Below, in pieces: positions 59,063-64,000 of a stretch of DNA of 64,000 nucleotides. The stretch lies in contig CALNBV010000235.1 in the NCBI GenBank assembly GCA_937874515.1, positions 1 through 64,000 on the forward strand, in the 5' to 3' direction. This DNA is from an uncultured Paenibacillaceae bacterium. Lineage in GTDB: Bacteria > Bacillota > Bacilli > Aneurinibacillales > Aneurinibacillaceae. A program made the position numbers and the translations under genes. The first letter of the stretch is position 1, and every line of letters begins with the position of its first letter. The notes under the pieces were generated by a model. The model worked only from the letters and a program-made list of their open reading frames with translations, had not been told where the DNA came from and searched no databases.

Positions 59063-60976
59063 TTGCGAGTATCTGGCGTAACTGTTCGAAGAAGGATCTT
59101 TGTTTCATTAATTGTGGGCTTGATATTTTTTAGTGTATTAATCTTTCGTTTAGGTTATATCCAAATCTTTAAAGGGCAATGGTTAAGTGAGAATGCTGAG
59201 GATCTTTGGAGTCGCAATATATACTTTGAAGCGCGAAGAGGAAAGATTTATGACAGAAATGGCGTGTTGTTAGCCTATAATGTTAGTGTCCCATCTATTT
59301 GGGGTGTGCCTGCCCAAATTAAAGACCCTGTAGGCACCGCCAAAAAGCTTGCTCCTATTTTGAAACAAGATGAAAAGAAAATTTATAAAGAAATATCAAA
59401 GAAGCAACTCCTTGTTAGGGTACCCGGTGGACGGAAAATAGAACAAGCAGTAGCTTCCCAGGTCCAACAATTAAATTTGCCAGGAATTCGGTTAGCGGAT
59501 GATAATAAACGTTACTATCCTAAAGGGGCTTTTCTTTCCCATGTGTTAGGATTTACAGGAATTGATAATCAAGGGTTAACAGGAATTGAGAAAATTTACG
59601 ATAAGAAGCTTAATGGGGAACGAGGGTATATCTCCTTTAATTCCAATGCGAAGGGGGAAATTATCCCGGGGACAACAGAACAATTTGTCCCTCCAAAAGA
59701 TGGTGCTGATTTACATTTAACCATTGATTCTAATATCCAAACCATTATTGAGCGAGAACTAAATCAGGTGGCAGCCCAGTATCAACCTGATGATGCCCTT
59801 GTGATTGCAGTATCTCCTAAAACAGGGGAAGTTCTTGGGATGGCCAGTCGCCCCCATTACAACCCTGAAACCTATAAAGATTACCCTTCTTCTGTTTATA
59901 ACCGGAACCTGCCCATTTGGAAAACCTATGAGCCAGGTTCAACATTTAAGATTATTACCTTAGCAGCAGCCTTGCAAGAAGGCAAAGTAGATTTATTAAA
60001 CGATACCTTTGATTGTCCAGGAGAAATCAATGTCGCTGGAACAACCATCCATTGTTGGAAACGTGGGGGTCATGGACACCAAACCTTCTTAGAAGGGGTA
60101 GAAAACTCCTGTAACCCTGGATTTGTACTAATGGGACAACGATTAGGCAAAGAGAAATTATTTGAATACATTAAGAAATTCGGTTTTGGGCAAAAGACAG
60201 GAATTGACCTTCTTGGGGAAGAAAATGGCCTTCTTTTTAAATTAAATCGAGTAGGGCCTATTGAGTTAGCTACCACGTCCTTTGGCCAGGGGGTGTCTGT
60301 CACGCCTATTCAGCAGGCGATGGCTGTTTCTGCGGCAGTAAATGGCGGGACTCTCATGAAGCCTTTTGTAGCAAAAACTACCACAGACCCGGTGACAGGG
60401 AAAGTGATTGAGGAAACAAAACCGCAAAAAGTGGGTCAGATTATTTCTCCGGAAACCTCAGCAAAGGTGCGCCATGCATTACAGAGTGTGGTTGCCAATG
60501 GAACAGGGCGGAACGCCTATGTTGACGGGTATCAGGTGGGTGGAAAGACCGGTACTGCCCAGGTTGTTGAAAATGGAGTGTATTCTAGCAATAAATATAT
60601 CGTATCTTTCATTGGGTTTGCTCCAGGGGATAATCCAGAAATGGTCATTTATGGTGCAGTATCTAATCCAAAAGCATTGGCTTTTGGTGGCTTAATTGCA
60701 GCCCCAATGGTCAAGAATATCATAGAATCATCTGTCCGATATTTAAATATTCCCCCTAAGTCTACAGGCATGGAGAAAAAGTATAAATATCCAGATAAGA
60801 AAATCGTACAGGTGCCCAATCTCGTTGGTTTAACCCGTCAAGAACTAGTGAATAACTATTATACATTCTCCCTTGATATACGCGGAACAGGGAATAAAGT
60901 CATCTATCAATCACCTCAAGCGGGAACAAGGGTTGAAGAAGGAGCGGGAATTAGTATCCTTCTGGGTGACAAATAA
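59063..60976 (+). CDS. spoVD: Sporulation transpeptidase SpoVD
   Basis: 637 residues. A PBP2B relative needed for spore cortex peptidoglycan, made in the mother cell. Membrane anchor (about 12-32), transpeptidase motifs PGSTFK, SCN in NSCNPGF and KTG in GGKTGTAQ, and one C-terminal PASTA domain (VPNLVGLTRQEL). The start is TTG at 59063, 7 bases after GAGGAGGAG, and MRVSGVTVRRR matches B. subtilis SpoVD; the frame from 59030 is not conserved. No convincing sigma-E promoter was found in the 71-base gap. Confidence 0.95.
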   Translation: MRVSGVTVRRRIFVSLIVGLIFFSVLIFRLGYIQIFKGQWLSENAEDLWSRNIYFEARRGKIYDRNGVLLAYNVSVPSIWGVPAQIKDPVGTAKKLAPILKQDEKKIYKEISKKQLLVRVPGGRKIEQAVASQVQQLNLPGIRLADDNKRYYPKGAFLSHVLGFTGIDNQGLTGIEKIYDKKLNGERGYISFNSNAKGEIIPGTTEQFVPPKDGADLHLTIDSNIQTIIERELNQVAAQYQPDDALVIAVSPKTGEVLGMASRPHYNPETYKDYPSSVYNRNLPIWKTYEPGSTFKIITLAAALQEGKVDLLNDTFDCPGEINVAGTTIHCWKRGGHGHQTFLEGVENSCNPGFVLMGQRLGKEKLFEYIKKFGFGQKTGIDLLGEENGLLFKLNRVGPIELATTSFGQGVSVTPIQQAMAVSAAVNGGTLMKPFVAKTTTDPVTGKVIEETKPQKVGQIISPETSAKVRHALQSVVANGTGRNAYVDGYQVGGKTGTAQVVENGVYSSNKYIVSFIGFAPGDNPEMVIYGAVSNPKALAFGGLIAAPMVKNIIESSVRYLNIPPKSTGMEKKYKYPDKKIVQVPNLVGLTRQELVNNYYTFSLDIRGTGNKVIYQSPQAGTRVEEGAGISILLGDK

Positions 60977-61053
60977 GGAAAAGAGCATTACAATGAATGA
61001 CGGTGGAAATTTATTCAATGATGTAGGAAACAAGGGAAAGTAGGTGGAAGGGA

Positions 61054-62550
61054 ATGCAACTTCGTGATTTGCTGAAGGCCTTGTCCATTTCCCGGACCAT
61101 TGGCAATGATCAAATAGAAATTACAGGGATTACTGCAGATTCTCGTCAGGTAAAACCAGGGGATTTGTTTGTATGCCTTACAGGTTTTACTGTAGATGGC
61201 CATCAATATGCTGCTAAGGCGCAAGAATTAGGGGCGGTGGCGATTCTGGCAGAAAAGGAAATTCAAGTGGATGTGACAAGGGTATATGTGCCTGATACAC
61301 GCCGGGCCATGGCCATTCTCGCAGATTTTATTTTCAAACAACCCTCCCATGATATGAAAGTGATTGGGGTTACAGGTACCAATGGAAAAACGACCACCAC
61401 ACATATTATCCAGTCAATTATGGAACAAGTGGGTCATTCCACCGGTGTGATTGGTACCATTGAAATGAGAATAGGGGATCAGGTACGCAAGGCAGTGAAT
61501 ACTACCCCTGATGCCATTGATTTGCACGAATCCCTCCGTTGGATGGCAGATGCTGGCGCTGAGTATGCGGCCATTGAAGTATCCTCCCATGCCCTTGATC
61601 TTGGCAGGGTAAGAGGGGTCCGCTTTGTCGGAGCCGTATTTACGAATTTAACCCAGGACCATCTGGATTATCATAAAACCATGGATCAGTATAAACAGGC
61701 CAAATCCCTTCTTTTCTCCCAATTAGGGAACGATTATGAACAGGATGATATGAAATACGCCGTACTAAATATGGATGACCCTGCAAGTGATTATTTTGCC
61801 AGGGTTACTTCCGTTCCTGTTGTAGGTTATGGAATGAATAAGGAAGCGGATGTTCGTGCCAGTAATGTGGAAATGAATGCACGGGGCACCCAATTTCAAC
61901 TAGAAACCTATAAGGGGAACATTGATGTGTTTACTCCTCTTATGGGGCTGTTTAACATTTATAATATTTTGGCCGCAGTTGGAGTTTGTTTAATGGAGGG
62001 AATTACTCTTCAACAAATTAAAGAAGGCTTATCCAATGTGCAAGGTGTACGGGGAAGGTTTGAGGCGGTAGATGCCGGACAGGAGTACACAGTCATTGTG
62101 GATTATGCCCATACTCCCGATGGATTGGAAAATGTTTTAAAAACCATTGATGAATTTGCAACCGGGGAAGTATACTGTATCGTTGGTTGCGGTGGGGATC
62201 GGGATCGTACCAAACGGCCAATTATGGCACAAATTGCTGCCCGCTATTCCCATTTTGCGATTTTAACTTCTGATAATCCTCGTTCAGAAGATCCAGAAGG
62301 GATTATCGAAGATATGGTTGAGGGGCTTACAATGACAAAAGTACCACAGGAGAAATACGTAACCCTTGTGGACCGGCGAGAAGCCATTCGCTATACAATC
62401 GGTCGAGCAAAGCCAGGGGATGTGATTCTTATTGCTGGCAAAGGCCATGAAACCTATCAAATTATTAAAGATCAAGTTCATCATTTTGATGATAAAGAAG
62501 AGGCATATTTTGCCATACTAAATAAGAAGAAAATGGATGGAGAGCGTTAG
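61054..62550 (+). CDS. murE: UDP-MurNAc-tripeptide synthetase (meso-DAP adding) MurE
   Basis: 498 residues. Mur ligase with ATP loop GVTGTNGKTTT near residues 107-117, TTPDAIDLHESL, the carbamylated-Lys region around QAKSLLF, and DNPRSEDP near 409, which selects meso-diaminopimelate. It predicts DAP-type peptidoglycan. GTGGAAGGG lies upstream of the ATG. murF is not in the cluster, as in B. subtilis. Confidence 0.97.
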   Translation: MQLRDLLKALSISRTIGNDQIEITGITADSRQVKPGDLFVCLTGFTVDGHQYAAKAQELGAVAILAEKEIQVDVTRVYVPDTRRAMAILADFIFKQPSHDMKVIGVTGTNGKTTTTHIIQSIMEQVGHSTGVIGTIEMRIGDQVRKAVNTTPDAIDLHESLRWMADAGAEYAAIEVSSHALDLGRVRGVRFVGAVFTNLTQDHLDYHKTMDQYKQAKSLLFSQLGNDYEQDDMKYAVLNMDDPASDYFARVTSVPVVGYGMNKEADVRASNVEMNARGTQFQLETYKGNIDVFTPLMGLFNIYNILAAVGVCLMEGITLQQIKEGLSNVQGVRGRFEAVDAGQEYTVIVDYAHTPDGLENVLKTIDEFATGEVYCIVGCGGDRDRTKRPIMAQIAARYSHFAILTSDNPRSEDPEGIIEDMVEGLTMTKVPQEKYVTLVDRREAIRYTIGRAKPGDVILIAGKGHETYQIIKDQVHHFDDKEEAYFAILNKKKMDGER

Positions 62551-62568
62551 AGAGGAGGCTTTATCATT

Positions 62569-63531
62569 ATGGTTGTTAGAGAATTATTTTTCGCGATAGC
62601 CGCTGCATTTCTTATTGCGGTTATTGTGGCCCCACTCTTCATCCCGGTGCTGCGTCGTTTGAAATTTGGACAGACAATTCGTGAGGAAGGTCCACAGGGC
62701 CATCAGAAAAAAGCAGGAACCCCAACCATGGGTGGGATTATTATTTTGCTTGCTTTTACTATTACTGTTTTGCAATTTGCAGAAAAAACGCCAGAAATAT
62801 TTTTATTGTTATTTATTACCCTTGGATACGGGTTAATTGGATTTTTAGATGATTTTATTAAAATTAGCTTAAAAAGAAACCTTGGCTTAACCGCTAAACA
62901 AAAACTGTTGGGACAATTAATTATTGGTGCTGTCTTTTATTATGGGTATATCAAAAGCGGATACGATACGGTGATCTCAATTCCATTGATTGACTGGCAC
63001 TTAGATTTAGGTTGGTTTTACTTCCCACTGGTTATGCTCATGATGTTATATTTCTCCAATGCGGTGAATTTAACTGATGGCCTTGATGGATTATTGGCTG
63101 GAACTGGGGCCATTGCTTTTAGCGCTTATGCAGTGATTGCCTGGATGTTAAGCCAGATGGATATTGCTATATTCTCAGCAGCAGTGGTGGGTGCGGTTTT
63201 AGGATTTCTTGTGTATAATGCCCATCCAGCCAGGGTATTTATGGGAGATACAGGATCTCTTGCCCTTGGAGGAGCCTTAATCGGGATTGCCCTCCTGACG
63301 AAAACGGAAATTCTTGTTATACTTATTGGCGGTGTTTTTGTTATGGAGGCACTATCTGTTATTATTCAAGTAATTTCATTTAAAACGAGAAAAAAACGAG
63401 TCTTTCGAATGAGTCCCTTGCACCATCATTATGAATTAGGTGGTTGGTCAGAATGGCGGGTTGTTGTTACATTCTGGGTCGCAGGGTTAATTTGTGCTGG
63501 TCTCGGCGTTTATATTGGGGTGTTAAATTAA
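62569..63531 (+). CDS. mraY: Phospho-N-acetylmuramoyl-pentapeptide-transferase MraY
   Basis: 320 residues with about 10 membrane spans. It transfers phospho-MurNAc-pentapeptide to undecaprenyl phosphate to form lipid I. Signatures: GPQGHQKKAGTPTMGG, FLDDFIK, the catalytic NLTDGLDGL near 167, and GDTGSLALGG. GGAGG is 10 bases before the ATG. murD starts one base after its stop. Confidence 0.97.
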   Translation: MVVRELFFAIAAAFLIAVIVAPLFIPVLRRLKFGQTIREEGPQGHQKKAGTPTMGGIIILLAFTITVLQFAEKTPEIFLLLFITLGYGLIGFLDDFIKISLKRNLGLTAKQKLLGQLIIGAVFYYGYIKSGYDTVISIPLIDWHLDLGWFYFPLVMLMMLYFSNAVNLTDGLDGLLAGTGAIAFSAYAVIAWMLSQMDIAIFSAAVVGAVLGFLVYNAHPARVFMGDTGSLALGGALIGIALLTKTEILVILIGGVFVMEALSVIIQVISFKTRKKRVFRMSPLHHHYELGGWSEWRVVVTFWVAGLICAGLGVYIGVLN

Positions 63532-63532
63532 A

Positions 63533-64000
63533 ATGTCTATGGATAAAACGAAAGAACTATATTCAGGTAAAAAAATTGTAATTCTGGGCCTTGCTAAAAG
63601 CGGAGTTGCCATTGCAAAAATTATGAAAAATGCTGGGGCTACTGTGGTTGTAAACGACAGAAAACCTGAGGAAGAGTGCCAGGGTGTAGCTGAATTAAGA
63701 GGATTGGGGATTCCTGTGATTTGTGGGAGCCATCCAGATGACCTCATTGATGCTTCTATAGATTTGCTTATTAAAAACCCGGGGATTCCATATGGGATTT
63801 CTCCTATAGAAAAAGCACTGGAATTAGGGATTCCCGTTGTTACTGAAGTGGAAATCGCCTATCAAATATCTCCTGCGCCCATTATTGGGATTACAGGGTC
63901 CAATGGGAAAACCACAACCACCACTCTCGTAGGGTTAATTTTAGAGGAAGGTGGCCGATCTCCTGTTGTTGCTGGCAATATTGGGACTGTTTTAAGTGAA
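63533..64000 (+). CDS. murD: UDP-MurNAc-alanine--D-glutamate ligase MurD, 3'-truncated
   Basis: The first 156 residues are visible; the gene runs off the window. A Rossmann-like N-terminal domain opens with KKIVILGLAKSGVA, then LLIKNPGIP and EVEIAY, and the ATP loop GITGSNGKTTTT is reached near residue 121. Its place after mraY matches the B. subtilis murE-mraY-murD order. The first ATG (63533) follows GGGGTG by about 10 bases; a second ATG is two codons later. Confidence 0.95.
   Translation, partial: MSMDKTKELYSGKKIVILGLAKSGVAIAKIMKNAGATVVVNDRKPEEECQGVAELRGLGIPVICGSHPDDLIDASIDLLIKNPGIPYGISPIEKALELGIPVVTEVEIAYQISPAPIIGITGSNGKTTTTTLVGLILEEGGRSPVVAGNIGTVLSE

Overview
This AT-rich window reads as ordinary, gene-dense chromosome of a Gram-positive endospore former of the order Bacillales. 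The evidence is a complete spoIIIA operon, spoIVB, spo0A, spoVD and an RsfA-type prespore regulator, a bacillithiol gene (bshC), Bacillus-type ribosome binding sites, and many TTG/GTG starts. Gene order follows Bacillus subtilis in large blocks (mntR-yqhO-yqhP-yqhQ-aroQ-yqhT-efp-spoIIIAA..AH-accBC-yqhY-nusB-folD-xseAB-ispA-dxs-tlyA-argR-recN-spoIVB-spo0A; ylaH/ylaL/ylaJ/ylaK; yqgX/yqgY/yqgZ; ylbO-bshC-mraZ..murD). nadK between tlyA and argR, and ahcY next to bshC, are departures. I cannot fix the family; a deep-branching or thermophilic Bacillales lineage would fit. I see no phage, transposon, CRISPR array or rRNA. No stretch above about 300 bases lacks a gene.

Layout. 1-7.6 kb: end of mntR, patatin-like hydrolase, YqhP, YqhQ, a lipoprotein cytochrome c, aroQ, an M24 peptidase, efp, then an MFS transporter and phosphosulfolactate synthase on the minus strand. 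7.7-12.8 kb: eight-gene spoIIIA operon behind a good sigma-E promoter. 13-16.3 kb: accB-accC and an Asp23/AmaP/DUF2273 cluster. 16.3-27.3 kb: nusB, a TsaD paralogue, folD, xseA, xseB, ispA, dxs, tlyA, nadK, argR, recN. 27.3-32.6 kb: spoIVB, spo0A with 0A boxes and a sigma-H promoter, a CstR-like persulfide-sensor repressor, fabI, a PHP phosphoesterase, pgpA. 32.7 kb: a CAT-anticodon tRNA. 32.9-46.6 kb: DUF genes, a MarR regulator, a CcoG-like membrane Fe-S protein, an SR1/SR1P dual-function RNA locus facing speA, an NPD flavoprotein, pepA, speD behind a structured leader, and the yla genes. 46.7-53.6 kb: a CcoS-like protein, a MidA-type methyltransferase, YqgY, a SufR-like HTH protein, an MgsR/Spx-like protein, a crotonase, RsfA, a stand-alone biotin carrier and bshC. 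53.7-64 kb: ahcY, then the division/cell-wall cluster mraZ-rsmH-ftsL-pbpB-spoVD-murE-mraY-murD, cut by the window end inside murD.

Themes. Sporulation signalling (Spo0A, SpoIVB, SpoIIIA channel, SpoVD), lipid precursor supply (AccBC, FabI, PgpA), isoprenoid synthesis (Dxs, IspA), one-carbon and SAM metabolism (FolD, SpeD, AhcY), and peptidoglycan synthesis dominate. The parts most worth a second look are regulatory: the SR1-like RNA, the speD leader with mutually exclusive pairings, the accC/yqhY junction where read-through RNA could hide the yqhY ribosome site, the CstR-type repressor with its operator, and the MraZ boxes. I found no convincing new multi-gene system.
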